A program made the translations under genes and the position numbers. A stretch of DNA of 63,268 bases, taken from the NCBI GenBank assembly GCA_964607135.1, contig CAZSIV010000014.1, positions 1 through 63,268 on the forward strand. The letters run 5' to 3'. A model generated the notes under the pieces. The model worked only from the letters and a program-made list of their open reading frames with translations. It was not told the DNA's origin and did no database searches. The stretch is from Metaruminococcus_A sp964607135 (GTDB taxonomy: Bacteria > Bacillota > Clostridia > Oscillospirales > Ruminococcaceae). Shown piece by piece: positions 8,997 to 18,429 of the stretch (the stretch's first letter is position 1; every line of letters starts with the position of its first letter).

Positions 8997-10487
8997 ATGG
9001 GGCAGAAAAAGCTTGGAGCATCGCTGCGGGACAATCTCATAGCGCTTCGGAGCCTTTGCGGAAATTCGGCGGATGTGATGATTCGGGAGATCGATCTGCA
9101 CAGTCAAAAGATAGCTTTGGTCTCCTGCTCCGCAATGATTAACGATCTGAATGTCTATGAATTGGTGGTTTCCCCGTTAACGAGGCTGAGCCGTGAGGAG
9201 ACCGAGACGCCGCAGCAGGTTTTTGACTTCATCCACACCCGTTCGATGCTCTCAATGGAGCTCAGTGATGTTTTTGAGTTTGATCTGCTTTTTGTTTATA
9301 TCATGTCCGGCTTCCTGGTCGTTTTGATCGACGGGATGGCAGAAGCGGCCGCAATCGGACTTCAGGGCTTTCAATACCGCGGGGTTTCGGAGCCGAGCAG
9401 TGAAGTTAACCAGCACGGATCGCAAGAGGCGTTTACGGAAAATGCGGTAATCAACTGTTCGATGGTCCGGCGGAGAATGAAGACGCCGAGCCTGCGTTTT
9501 GATCAGATGAGAATTGGCAAGAAAAGCAATACCAATGTTTTTGTCCTTTATCTCTCCGACCGCGCCGACCCTCGGCTGGTGCAGGATATCAAGCGGCGGC
9601 TCAGTGCAATCGAATCGGATGTAGTGCTGGCAGCGGCCTATCTGCGCCCCTATCTGGAAAGCGAGCAGAAAACGATCTTCAATACGGTTTCTACCACAGA
9701 GCGCCCCGATACCCTCTGTGCCAAAATATCGGAGGGGAGGGTTGCGGTGATCGTGGACGGAACCCCGTTCACCCTGGTGACGCCGACGCTGTTTATCGAA
9801 AATTTCCAGAACCTTGACGATTACTGCACGAAGCCTTATTTTGGAACCTTTGTCCGCATTGTAAAATACCTTGCGTTTTTTATCACGATTTTTCTTCCGG
9901 GGCTGTATATTGCCTTTGTCAATTTTACACCGGAAATCATCCCATCCTCTTTGCTTTACAATATCGCTGCAAACCAGTCGATCATGCCGTTTTCCATCGT
10001 GATGGAGGCGATCATCATCAATTTTATCTATGAAATCATGCGGGAAGCGGGAATCCGGATGCCGCAGTCGGTCGGCCATGCGGTGAGCATCGTCGGGTCG
10101 CTGGTAGTCGGCCAGGCGGCAGTTTCGGCCGGGCTCATCAGCGCCCCCATGATCATGATGGTGGCGCTGACGGCGATCAGCTCCTATGTTCTCCCCTCGA
10201 TCTATGAGGCCTGTTCTTTTTTGCGGCTGCTCTTTATTTTGGCCGGCGGCTTTTTCGGGCTTTTGGGGATCACGGTGGGAGCCGTTTTCGTCCTCGTGAA
10301 CATCACATCCCTCGACAGCTTCGGGGCGCCGTATCTTACGACGATCAGCCCCTTCAGCCTCAAGGCCATGCGGGATGTCGTATACCGCGCCAGCTGGAAG
10401 AAATTGCAGAAGCGGACGGCGAAGATTCAGAACTTAGACGGGGTGCATATTACCGGGCAGGAAAGCGGGCGGGATGCGGATGAATAA
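8997..10487 (+). CDS. spore germination protein, GerA family (GerAA/GerKA-type A subunit)
   Basis: This is the A subunit of a germinant receptor in the spore inner membrane. The 496-residue protein has a soluble N-terminal domain of about 270 residues, then a membrane domain with at least five segments containing the family motif P-G-L-Y-I-A and the later M-R-E-A-G-I-R-M-P. AGAGGG precedes the ATG by 6 nt. It overlaps the B subunit gene by up to 14 nt. The 249-bp gap to the divergent DUF421 gene contains a 9-bp inverted repeat (8888-8896 and 8952-8960); no certain SigmaG promoter could be fixed. Confidence 0.93.
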   Translation: MGQKKLGASLRDNLIALRSLCGNSADVMIREIDLHSQKIALVSCSAMINDLNVYELVVSPLTRLSREETETPQQVFDFIHTRSMLSMELSDVFEFDLLFVYIMSGFLVVLIDGMAEAAAIGLQGFQYRGVSEPSSEVNQHGSQEAFTENAVINCSMVRRRMKTPSLRFDQMRIGKKSNTNVFVLYLSDRADPRLVQDIKRRLSAIESDVVLAAAYLRPYLESEQKTIFNTVSTTERPDTLCAKISEGRVAVIVDGTPFTLVTPTLFIENFQNLDDYCTKPYFGTFVRIVKYLAFFITIFLPGLYIAFVNFTPEIIPSSLLYNIAANQSIMPFSIVMEAIIINFIYEIMREAGIRMPQSVGHAVSIVGSLVVGQAAVSAGLISAPMIMMVALTAISSYVLPSIYEACSFLRLLFILAGGFFGLLGITVGAVFVLVNITSLDSFGAPYLTTISPFSLKAMRDVVYRASWKKLQKRTAKIQNLDGVHITGQESGRDADE

Positions 10488-11574
10488 GATGAAGATTGCG
10501 CCATACCAGCTTTTTTGCCTCCTGTTTTTAGGGCGCGCCTTTTCCTCCATGCTCTATTCTCCCACATTGGCAAAGGAGATTACCCCTGTGGGCAGCATCA
10601 TCGGGATGCTGATCGGTCTGGCTGCACAGCTGCTCCTTTTAATTCCGATCTTTATCCTGATAAAACAAAACGAGGGGGAAGAGCTCCAGATCATATTGTT
10701 GAGAAATACGGGAAAAATGGCGTATGTCCTGCTTTTTCTCTATATTTTCTACTGTTTTCTGGTCACTGTTTCGGCGGTCTGTGAAGTGTCCTATTTTATG
10801 TCGAACTTCACCAGAGAATACGAGATGATTTTTTATATCCTCGTTGCCCTTGCGCTCGCCGTTTATATGGCTAGATTTGGGCTCCAGACGATCGCGCGGG
10901 TTGGGTTCGTCCTGTTTATCATCCTCTCCGCTGCAATTTTAACGATGGTTTTGGCAGGAACAAGCCATATGAATCTCTATAACTTGACGCCGCTGACCCA
11001 AAATCCCTGGGGTGAAATTTTCGACGGTTTTTTTCGTTACACCTCCGGCAATATGGAGCTGGTACTCCTGCCGATTTTAGCCCCTTTTATCAAAACGGGC
11101 GCAAAGGGGACAAAAAGGGCGGCGGTCCTTACAGTCTGCATCACGACCCTTTTTTCAGCTTATCTCATGTTCTTTTCCGCGACGATGCTGGGAGATTACA
11201 TGGAGCATGTGGTACATCCTTATTTTGTCTCTCTCGCAGGCATCAATTTGTTTGGCATACGCAGGCTGGATATCCTTCAAATCTATCTTTGGTTCGCTGT
11301 GGCGGCGGTCAAGGCGGCGCTGTTTCTATTTTCGGCTGTTTATCTTGCGAGCGGCATTCTCCCGACCAAAAAACGAAAACCGATATTTTGGATCTTTGCC
11401 GTTGCCGTTTTGGGAACGTCTCTGGCGGTGGGATGCAGCTTGAGCCATTTTTCAGTCCTGAGCTTGATTGTGCGGAATGCCGCGGCGCTGGCGCTGCTAG
11501 TCGTCGCAGTGCCGGTCGTCCTTCTAATCTGTAACGCTGTGAGAAAGGGGAAAAAGGATGCACAAAAAATATAA
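10474..11574 (+). CDS. spore germination protein, GerB-type permease subunit (GerAB/GerKB)
   Basis: The B subunit of Ger receptors belongs to the amino acid/polyamine/organocation transporter superfamily and binds the germinant. The 366-residue protein shows about ten hydrophobic segments beginning with the Q-L-F-C-L-L-F-L-G-R-A stretch. ATG codons at 10474 and 10480 are both possible; the ribosome site is weak, consistent with coupling to the A subunit gene it overlaps. It overlaps the C subunit gene by 17 nt. Confidence 0.9.
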   Translation: MRMNKMKIAPYQLFCLLFLGRAFSSMLYSPTLAKEITPVGSIIGMLIGLAAQLLLLIPIFILIKQNEGEELQIILLRNTGKMAYVLLFLYIFYCFLVTVSAVCEVSYFMSNFTREYEMIFYILVALALAVYMARFGLQTIARVGFVLFIILSAAILTMVLAGTSHMNLYNLTPLTQNPWGEIFDGFFRYTSGNMELVLLPILAPFIKTGAKGTKRAAVLTVCITTLFSAYLMFFSATMLGDYMEHVVHPYFVSLAGINLFGIRRLDILQIYLWFAVAAVKAALFLFSAVYLASGILPTKKRKPIFWIFAVAVLGTSLAVGCSLSHFSVLSLIVRNAAALALLVVAVPVVLLICNAVRKGKKDAQKI

Positions 11575-12724
11575 AGCAATCATTCTTTTATCTGCTTTCG
11601 TCGTCATTTTGCCCTTTTTTACGAGCTGTGCACAGTCCAACGCCATCAATCAGCTTGCAATCGTCCAGGCGGTCGGGCTCGACTGGGAAGATGGAAAATT
11701 CATAGCGACACTGGAATATTTTTCTCCAAAGGGCGGCGGAGACCAGCCGATCGACCTGACAATGTCGAATTCAGAGATCGTCAGGGGAGAAGGAGTCACC
11801 ATCAGCAGCGCGATCGACAACGCAGCGCTTCCCAAAGGGAAAACGCCTTTCTACGCCCAGAGCAGCGTCGTTGTGCTCGGCAGGGAGCTCGCGGAAAAAA
11901 AGCTGGACAATGTGGTGGATTTTGTTAATTTTGATATCAACTTTCAGGTCAATACGCAGATTTTCATCGCGGATCAAAAAGCGTCCGACATCATCAGCAA
12001 GGAGGTCGACCTCGGGGTGCTCCCCGGTGAAACGATTGAACGAATCCAAGAGATTTATTCCGCAGGCGGGCTGATGTTCGACGTGGAATATTACCAGTTC
12101 ATCAACTGCTTCTACAGCCCATATCAATCGGCCGGCGTCCCGCTGATTGACACAATGGAGCAAACTTCCGAAAGTCAGAGCGATTCTTCGCAGGAAGGCG
12201 AAAAAGAGCCTCAAAAAACGCTGCGTTATCTGGGAACCGAGATTGTAAAAGGAAATTGTGCCGTCGGACAGTTGAATTTGAGGGAAACGAGAGGGGCGCT
12301 TTTCCTCCGTGACCAGATCAATACTGCCAATTTGGACACGGTGCTGCCAAACGGTGCCCCGCTTTCAGCCAACATCATCCGGAGTGAAACCATTGTCAAT
12401 CCGATATATCACAGCGAAAACGATATTTCTTTTGAAATACGGATTAACAATGTCATCAGCCTGCGGGAATACCATCCCCAATCTTTACAGCCTAAAAACG
12501 AGGAAGAACTCCGGGTGCTCAGCACTGCCGTCTCTGAAGTGATCGAAGGGGAATGCAAGGCAGCCTGGAACAAATTGATGAAAGAACAAAAGGCCGATAT
12601 TCTGGGTTATGGCAACAGGCTTCGCACGGCCGATCCCGGCCTGGCGTCCTGGCTTGAAAAACACTGGGAAGAGAACCTTCCCAATTTAAAATACAGTTTG
12701 ACCATTGAAAACAGGTTTGAGTAA
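11558..12724 (+). CDS. spore germination lipoprotein, Ger(x)C family
   Basis: The C subunit is a lipoprotein attached to the outer face of the spore inner membrane. The 388-residue protein has a hydrophobic leader ending in F-T-S-C, with the lipidated Cys at residue 24, then the family opening A-I-V-Q-A-V-G-L-D. A Ser/Glu/Gln-rich low-complexity stretch lies near residues 200-220. It is last in the gerA-type operon and is followed by a strong terminator. Confidence 0.92.
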   Translation: MHKKYKAIILLSAFVVILPFFTSCAQSNAINQLAIVQAVGLDWEDGKFIATLEYFSPKGGGDQPIDLTMSNSEIVRGEGVTISSAIDNAALPKGKTPFYAQSSVVVLGRELAEKKLDNVVDFVNFDINFQVNTQIFIADQKASDIISKEVDLGVLPGETIERIQEIYSAGGLMFDVEYYQFINCFYSPYQSAGVPLIDTMEQTSESQSDSSQEGEKEPQKTLRYLGTEIVKGNCAVGQLNLRETRGALFLRDQINTANLDTVLPNGAPLSANIIRSETIVNPIYHSENDISFEIRINNVISLREYHPQSLQPKNEEELRVLSTAVSEVIEGECKAAWNKLMKEQKADILGYGNRLRTADPGLASWLEKHWEENLPNLKYSLTIENRFE

Positions 12725-12760
12725 GCGTTCTTTCCAGCAGCCTTTCCGGAACGGCTTAAA

Positions 12761-12795
12761 AGGCGGGAAAATCCATTTGATGGATTTTCCCGCCT
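12761..12795. terminator. shared terminator of the ger operon and the convergent GT4 gene
   Basis: A perfect 15-bp stem (12761-12775 with 12781-12795) with a 5-nt loop and short T-rich flanks on both sides. Confidence 0.85.
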
Positions 12796-12803
12796 CTTTC
12801 GCA

Positions 12804-13994
12804 TTATTTATCTTCCGTTTCTTTTTTCAGCGCCTTTTCGTAAGCCTTAGTATAGACGGTAATCAGATAGTTCGCCAGGTTTTCGCACCCCGCCTGGTTG
12901 ACGGAATCGCGGACACTCTGCCTAAAGCGCTCTTTTTCCTCCGGGGACTGGTTTTTCATCATGACAAGGTAGTTGTACATTTCATCCGCATCGTGATAGA
13001 TATAGCCGTTAATCCCGTTTTTAACCTGTCCTTCGTTGAGCGGATCATAGAGGTGCAGAACCGGCAGGCCGGTCGCCATTGCCTCCAGCATGGAGATGGA
13101 ATTCGTATCGGAAAGGGAGGCGGTGATATACAGGTCGCAGGAAGCATAGTAGGGAGGAAGCTCGTCGTGCTCCACCTTCCCGGTAAAAATGACCATATCC
13201 TGTATCCCAAGCTCGGCAGACAGCTTTCTCAGTTCCTCTTCGGATGGGCCTCCGCCGATAATCAAAAGCTTCATGCCGTCTTCGGGCCGGACTTTTTTGG
13301 CCCAGTAACGGAGCAGGACGTCAACACTTTTTTCCCGGCCCAGTCTTCCGCAGAAACAGACAAGCATCGTGTCGGCCGGTATGTTGTATTTGCTGCGGAA
13401 AGAATTTTTCTTGTCTTCGTCGATATTGTGCGGAAGAAAGATGTCGAGCTCTACCGGATTTGGAATGACGCTGACATTTTTGTAGACACCGCAGCTGTGG
13501 AAATACTCCTCCACCTTTTTAGACGGCCCGGTTAACGCCGTCGCTTTGTTCGCCAGAAAACGGGCGTACTTCCGGCTCGTCTTTTTTACTAAAGGGATCA
13601 ACGGCTTGGGGGCGACATAGTAAAGATAGTCGTCATACATGGTGTGCAGGGTATAAACCAGCGGAACCTTGAGCATTTTAGCGATGATCGCGCCGGAAAA
13701 CCCGACGCCGAATTCGTTGTGAATATGAATCACATCGGGGCCGAACCGCTTGACCAGCCTCAAGCGGTTTGAACTCACGGGAGTGGCGAGGCCGTAATCG
13801 TAAAAACGTTTGAAACTTGTCGCAGGGCAGTGGAGAATCCCGTCGCGGATGTAATGCCGTTTGGCATTGGTGTCGGCGGTGACAACCAGCACTTCGTGTC
13901 CAAGCTTCTCAAGGCCTTCCTTCAGGACCTTGACATGGGTGACAACACCGTTAATATATGGCAGATAGGTTTCAGTAAATAAAGCGACCTTCAT
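12804..13994 (-). CDS. glycosyltransferase family 4 protein
   Basis: The 396-residue protein is a two-Rossmann (GT-B) retaining glycosyltransferase. The N-terminal segment M-K-V-A-L-F-T-E-T-Y-L-P-Y-I-N-G-V resembles diacylglycerol glucosyltransferases and mannosyltransferases of Firmicutes. The C-terminal E-x7-E nucleotide-sugar motif is present as D-x7-E (S-D-T-N...L-E-A-M-A-T-G-L-P-V). A likely role is glycolipid or lipoteichoic acid anchor synthesis; the substrate is inferred only. GGAGGG precedes the ATG. It is divergent from hprK across a repeat-bearing spacer. Confidence 0.88.
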   Translation of the reverse strand: MKVALFTETYLPYINGVVTHVKVLKEGLEKLGHEVLVVTADTNAKRHYIRDGILHCPATSFKRFYDYGLATPVSSNRLRLVKRFGPDVIHIHNEFGVGFSGAIIAKMLKVPLVYTLHTMYDDYLYYVAPKPLIPLVKKTSRKYARFLANKATALTGPSKKVEEYFHSCGVYKNVSVIPNPVELDIFLPHNIDEDKKNSFRSKYNIPADTMLVCFCGRLGREKSVDVLLRYWAKKVRPEDGMKLLIIGGGPSEEELRKLSAELGIQDMVIFTGKVEHDELPPYYASCDLYITASLSDTNSISMLEAMATGLPVLHLYDPLNEGQVKNGINGYIYHDADEMYNYLVMMKNQSPEEKERFRQSVRDSVNQAGCENLANYLITVYTKAYEKALKKETEDK

Positions 13995-14065
13995 TTAAAA
14001 ATACCCTCCAATTTACTTTGTAATTCTAAAATGTTGTTTTTCAACAAAAATATTCCACATTAAAT

Positions 14066-14298
14066 TGCGCCGCCAGGCGCGATTTAAATCCTATTTTTTA
14101 TTACACAAGAGAAAAGCAAAAGCTTTTCCACTTAAGTAACAAAAAATGAACCGAAATTGGTCTGCGCCGCTAGGCGCGATTTAAATCCTATTTTTTATTA
14201 CACGAGAGAAAAGCAAAAGCTTTTCCACCTAAGTAACAAAAAATGAACCGAAATTGGTCTGCGCCGTCAGGCGCGATTTAAATCCTATTTTTTATTAT
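14066..14298. repeat. 97-bp tandem repeat, about 2.4 copies
   Basis: Units begin at 14066, 14163 and 14260 with a constant 97-nt period; the third is cut off after about 39 nt. Each starts with a hairpin, GCGCC-4 nt-GGCGC, whose stem is constant while the loop changes (GCCA, GCTA, GTCA), followed by the palindrome GATTTAAATC. Full units also carry GAAAAGC...GCTTTTC. The array fills the spacer between the divergent GT4 and hprK genes; no coding capacity was seen. Confidence 0.92.
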
Positions 14299-14377
14299 AC
14301 ATTTTTATTATACCATTTTTACCCTAAAAGTAAATGGCCATTCCAAAAGGCCGGAACATAAAATGTTTACGAGGCTG

Positions 14378-14406
14378 TTGAATGGCTTTTGTCTTTCGTG
14401 TATAAT
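14378..14406 (+). promoter_or_regulatory. SigmaA promoter for the hprK operon
   Basis: TTGAAT (14378-14383), a 17-nt spacer and TATAAT (14401-14406). A small TTATCG/CGATAA hairpin follows in the leader. Confidence 0.75.
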
Positions 14407-14529
14407 AAAATAGTAATCTTATCGAACGATAAAAATAGTTTGTCTTAAATTGATCTGCCGCACACTTGAAAACGTTAAAAAGATTGCCATGGCGGGAATC
14501 GCCCGGCTTTTGGCGGTATGGAGGTACAA

Positions 14530-15489
14530 ATGGCTACTTATTCAGTTACGCTTCAGAAATTGATTAAGGATTTAGGGCTGGAGCCGATCTATCTGCCGGA
14601 GGATGCATCCAACCTGTTTATCCGTTCGGCGGATGTCAACCGTCCGGGGCTGCACCTGTCCGGCTTTGTCGAATATTTTGAGCCTTCCCGGATCCAGATC
14701 ACCGGAAAGATGGAGTTTGCCTACCTCGAGTCGCTTGACCCGCAGACGAGAAAGGAGCGGATTTACTCCCTGCTCTCCAAAAAGCTCCCGGCCTTGGTCG
14801 TGACCAGAGGGCTGCCGATCTTCCCCGAAATGGTTGACGCGGCCAGGGAAAACCAGGTTCCCTTATTGCGGACGAGCGACTCCACTTCCAGCTTTATGTC
14901 GAGCCTGATTTCGATTCTGAACGTCGAACTCGCCCCGCGCATCACCCGCCACGGCGTTCTGGTCGAAGTGTATGGCGAAGGGATGCTCTTGCTCGGGGAA
15001 AGCGGGGTTGGAAAAAGCGAGACGGCGGTTGAACTGGTCAAGCGCGGGCATCGTCTGATCGCGGATGATGCAGTTGAAATCAGGAGGGTTTCCAGCCGAA
15101 CGCTTGTTGGCTCTTCACCGGCAAACATCCGCCACTTTTTGGAGATGCGCGGTGTCGGCATCATCAACGCCAGGCGTTTATTCGGTATGGGAGCGGTTAA
15201 AATAACGGAAAAGATCGATCTGATCGTCCAGCTTGAAATTTGGGATCCCGCCAAAACCTATGATCGGATGGGGATCGAAAACGAGTATATGAACATCCTC
15301 GGGATCGATATCACATCGATCACCATTCCGGTCAAACCGGGGAGAAATCTTGCGATTATCCTTGAGGTAGCCGCAATGAACAATCGTCAGAAAAAAATGG
15401 GTTACAACGCAGGACAGGAACTGCTCCAACAGCTTGGGATGGAATCCGAAGGAGCGAATGTCGATACAGGCAACTGGGATTTCTACTGA
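14530..15489 (+). CDS. hprK: HPr kinase/phosphorylase
   Basis: HPrK phosphorylates HPr on Ser46 when glycolytic intermediates are high, and reverses this when they fall, controlling carbon catabolite repression in low-GC Gram positives. The 319-residue protein has the Walker A GESGVGKSE near residue 155 and the following family signature R-G-V-G-I-I-N. GGAGG at 14520-14524 points to the ATG at 14530 rather than the one at 14518. It heads the block hprK-murB-rapZ-whiA-dnaE. Confidence 0.95.
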   Translation: MATYSVTLQKLIKDLGLEPIYLPEDASNLFIRSADVNRPGLHLSGFVEYFEPSRIQITGKMEFAYLESLDPQTRKERIYSLLSKKLPALVVTRGLPIFPEMVDAARENQVPLLRTSDSTSSFMSSLISILNVELAPRITRHGVLVEVYGEGMLLLGESGVGKSETAVELVKRGHRLIADDAVEIRRVSSRTLVGSSPANIRHFLEMRGVGIINARRLFGMGAVKITEKIDLIVQLEIWDPAKTYDRMGIENEYMNILGIDITSITIPVKPGRNLAIILEVAAMNNRQKKMGYNAGQELLQQLGMESEGANVDTGNWDFY

Positions 15490-15694
15490 TCGGTTAGATG
15501 GTCAAACATTCGTTTCACCTCTTTCGATCGTCTTTGTTCAAAAAGGAACGGAGTAATGGTTCTGCGCGGCACAGGGGCGAATATGATTGACTGTAAGCCG
15601 GTTTGGTGCAGCCGGGAATTCTAGTTTTCCTGCCGGATTGCTATAACGCAGGGCTGCTCTCTGTAATAGGAAGGCGATATTGGAGGAGGTTTGT

Positions 15695-16603
15695 ATGGAT
15701 CGTTTGACGTTACTGGACCATTTTCTCGAAGAAAATGGAATTGCTTTTTCGGCGGAAGTGCCGATGAGTAAGTATACAACTTTTAGAATCGGCGGAAACT
15801 GCCGTAGGATGATATGGCCTTCTTCATCTGAAGAAATCGGGCGCGTTATGGCGTTTTGCAGAAAAGAAAGGATTCCGCTCTATTTGATGGGGAACGGTTC
15901 GAATCTTCTGGTGGCTGACGAAGGGGTGGACGGCGCTGTCATCCAGCTCGGCGGCTCTTTTTCGTCGATTGTGCCGGATGGGGATTCGGCACTTCTTTGC
16001 GAAGCGGGGGCTACCTTGGCGCAGGTCTGTGTTTTTGCGCGGGATCGAGGGCTGACCGGGTTGGAATTCGCTTATGGGATTCCCGGTTCGGTCGGCGGTG
16101 CTGCCTATATGAATGCGGGGGCTTACGGCGGTGAAATGAAAGACGTCGTCCTCTGGTGTGAAGCTGTTGACCGCGGCGGAACTGTCAGCCGTTTTTCGGG
16201 GGATGAGCTCGCTTTCTCTTACCGTCACAGTGTTTTCACCGGCCGCGACGACTGCATTACCCGCGTTTGTTTCGGGCTCAGGCCGGGGAACCGGGAGGAG
16301 ATCGGCGCGGCGATGGAGGATTATATGAACCGCCGTCGGACAAAGCAGCCGCTCGAATTTCCAAGTGCCGGCAGTACGTTTAAGCGTCCGGAGGGCGGAT
16401 ATGCTTCCGCTTTGATCGATCAGTGCGGGCTGAAAGGATTTGTCTGCGGCGGCGCGAAGGTCAGCGAAAAACACGCTGGATTTATCGTCAACTGGAAGGA
16501 TGCAACCTGCAAGGATGTTCTTTCTCTGATTGACGAGGTTTCGCGCCGGGTAAAAGAAGAGACGGGATTCGTTTTAGAGCCTGAGGTAAAAATGCTGCCT
16601 TAG
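15695..16603 (+). CDS. murB: UDP-N-acetylenolpyruvoylglucosamine reductase
   Basis: MurB makes UDP-N-acetylmuramate using NADPH and FAD in peptidoglycan synthesis. The 302-residue protein has the FAD-binding P-M-S-K-Y-T-T-F-R-I-G-G start, G-N-G-S-N-L-L-V, the G-I-P-G-S-V-G-G-A motif, and the catalytic serine in S-A-G-S-T-F-K-R-P. It is the type IIb form without the extra C-terminal loop. The GGAGGAGG site sets the ATG at 15695. The 205-bp gap after hprK holds a GCCGG/CCGGC hairpin near 15615 and nothing else evident. Confidence 0.96.
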   Translation: MDRLTLLDHFLEENGIAFSAEVPMSKYTTFRIGGNCRRMIWPSSSEEIGRVMAFCRKERIPLYLMGNGSNLLVADEGVDGAVIQLGGSFSSIVPDGDSALLCEAGATLAQVCVFARDRGLTGLEFAYGIPGSVGGAAYMNAGAYGGEMKDVVLWCEAVDRGGTVSRFSGDELAFSYRHSVFTGRDDCITRVCFGLRPGNREEIGAAMEDYMNRRRTKQPLEFPSAGSTFKRPEGGYASALIDQCGLKGFVCGGAKVSEKHAGFIVNWKDATCKDVLSLIDEVSRRVKEETGFVLEPEVKMLP

Positions 16604-16618
16604 GGAAGTGAGGAAGGT

Positions 16619-17476
16619 ATGGAGTTTATCATTATCACCGGATTGTCCGGGGCAGGGAAATCTCGTGCGATCAACGCTTTGGAGGACATTGGCCTCTATT
16701 GCGTGGACAATATGCCGCCGTCACTGATTTCGAAATTCGCAGAGCTCTGCTATCAATCGGATGGCAAAGTTTCCCGCGTCGCCATTGTGACGGATATCCG
16801 CGGCGGCGATTTTTTCGTCGATCTTTTTTCCGAGCTCGACGACATGAAGAGAAAAAATGTAGAATATAAAATCCTCTTTTTGGATGCCAGCGACTCCGTC
16901 CTCATCACCCGTTATAAAGAAACACGGCGCCGCCACCCTTTGATCGACCTGTTTAACGGCTCGACGGAGGAAGCGATCAAAGCGGAGCGCAGGCTCCTGA
17001 TGCCCGCCAGAGAGCGGGCAGATTATGTAATCGATACATCTCTTTTGACAGCGCAGCAGCTCAAGCAGAAGATCGTGGGGATTTTTGCAAAGAGCAACTC
17101 GGAAAAGATGCTGGTCGACTGCATGTCGTTCGGCTTTAAATACGGCATCCCGGCAGAGGCGGATCTTGTCTTCGACGTGCGCTGCCTGCCGAATCCCTTT
17201 TACATTGAAGCGCTGAAGCACAAAACCGGCTTAGACCAGGAGGTGCGGGATTACGTGATGGAGTTTGAACAGTCGGTCGAGCTTTTGAAAAAGCTGATCG
17301 ATTTAGTCGATTTCCTTCTTCCGCTTTATCAGGAGGAGGGGAAGAGCAACCTCGTCATCGCGATTGGCTGCACCGGCGGGAAACATCGCTCCGTCACCTT
17401 TGCGGAAAAGATCTATAAAGCTTTGAGCGATAAGGGCCTGAGAACGACGGTCAACCACCGGGATATTCTAAAATAG
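16619..17476 (+). CDS. rapZ: RNase adapter RapZ/YvcJ family nucleotide-binding protein
   Basis: The 285-residue protein has an N-terminal P-loop (GLSGAGKS, residues 8-15), the S-D-x-V-L-I-x-R-x-x-E-T-R-R-x-H-P-L motif, and the C-terminal domain with G-C-T-G-G-x-H-R-S-V. In enterics RapZ controls GlmZ and hence GlcN6P synthase; in Bacillus YvcJ is a GTPase/ATPase linked to competence. The gene starts 15 nt after murB and ends 12 nt before whiA. The usual intervening yvcK gene is absent. Confidence 0.95.
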   Translation: MEFIIITGLSGAGKSRAINALEDIGLYCVDNMPPSLISKFAELCYQSDGKVSRVAIVTDIRGGDFFVDLFSELDDMKRKNVEYKILFLDASDSVLITRYKETRRRHPLIDLFNGSTEEAIKAERRLLMPARERADYVIDTSLLTAQQLKQKIVGIFAKSNSEKMLVDCMSFGFKYGIPAEADLVFDVRCLPNPFYIEALKHKTGLDQEVRDYVMEFEQSVELLKKLIDLVDFLLPLYQEEGKSNLVIAIGCTGGKHRSVTFAEKIYKALSDKGLRTTVNHRDILK

Positions 17477-17488
17477 GGGAGCGGTTCC

Positions 17489-18412
17489 ATGTCTTTTTCC
17501 GGAGAGGTCAAACGAGAGCTGTCACGCCTTCCGCCTGTCTGCGGGGCGTGTAAAAAGGCGCTGCTTTACGGGATGTTTCTCATGAACCGAATCAGCAAAA
17601 GCAATCTCACCCTGCTGCACACGGAGCACAGACCGGTTGCGGATTGTTACGTCGGGCTTCTGACGGAATTGACCGGGTCGATTGTCTCCTTATTGATCAA
17701 CGACTATACAGGGCCGAGGCAGAAACGGAGCTATACGGTCGGGGTGGAGCACAAAGAGGATATCGAGAGAATCGGCCGTTTTTTTGGGATCGATCCAAAT
17801 CAGTCCGCCCGCCGTCTGGACCGCAGGTTTTTAAAACGCAGCTGCTGTGTCCACGCCTTTTTGCGGGGCGTTTTTATGGCCTGCGGAAGCGTTACGAATC
17901 CTGAGCGGGAGTACCATCTGGAGCTGGCTGTCGGCGAGCCCTTACTTGCACGGCAGATCGAGGAGCTCGCGGGGGAATGCGGGATTCCCTTTCGGAGCAC
18001 TGTCCGCAAGGGTGCCAGCATTCTCTATCTGAAAGAAAGCGAGCCGATCGAGGACATGCTGACCTTGATGGGAGCTGTCAACAGCTCGCTCGAATTGATG
18101 AACGTCAAAATTTTTAAGGATGTCCGCAATAAGGTCAACCGCGTCACCAACTGCGAAACGGCGAATATTGAAAAAACGGTCAATGCGGCGGCGGCTCAGG
18201 TGGAGCAGATCAGGCTGATCGAGCAGACGGTCGGCTTTGAGGAGCTTCCCGACGATCTGCGGGAGCTCGCCGAACTGCGGCTGGAAAATCCGGAAATGTC
18301 ACTGCGGGAGCTCTGCATGGAGCTTTCGGAGCCGATCAGCCGCAGCGGGGTAAACCATCGGCTGAAACGGCTGGGGGCCTTTGCGGATGAAATCCGGTCC
18401 CGGAAAAAATAG
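17489..18412 (+). CDS. whiA: DNA-binding protein WhiA
   Basis: WhiA combines an N-terminal homing-endonuclease-like domain lacking cleavage activity with a C-terminal helix-turn-helix (around residues 265-300: M-S-L-R-E-L, then S-R-S-G-V-N-H-R-L-K-R-L). It affects cell division and chromosome segregation in Firmicutes. The length of 307 residues is typical. GGGGAG lies upstream of the ATG. Confidence 0.95.
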   Translation: MSFSGEVKRELSRLPPVCGACKKALLYGMFLMNRISKSNLTLLHTEHRPVADCYVGLLTELTGSIVSLLINDYTGPRQKRSYTVGVEHKEDIERIGRFFGIDPNQSARRLDRRFLKRSCCVHAFLRGVFMACGSVTNPEREYHLELAVGEPLLARQIEELAGECGIPFRSTVRKGASILYLKESEPIEDMLTLMGAVNSSLELMNVKIFKDVRNKVNRVTNCETANIEKTVNAAAAQVEQIRLIEQTVGFEELPDDLRELAELRLENPEMSLRELCMELSEPISRSGVNHRLKRLGAFADEIRSRKK

Positions 18413-18429
18413 CCGGCTCATGCGAAAAT

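Noticed and set aside
14066..14298. CRISPR array
   Set aside because: Only 2.4 units, a 97-nt period with nearly identical sequence throughout and no unique spacers.
15490..15690. T-box or riboswitch between hprK and murB
   Set aside because: Only a short GCCGG hairpin was seen; no T-box sequence or other conserved core.
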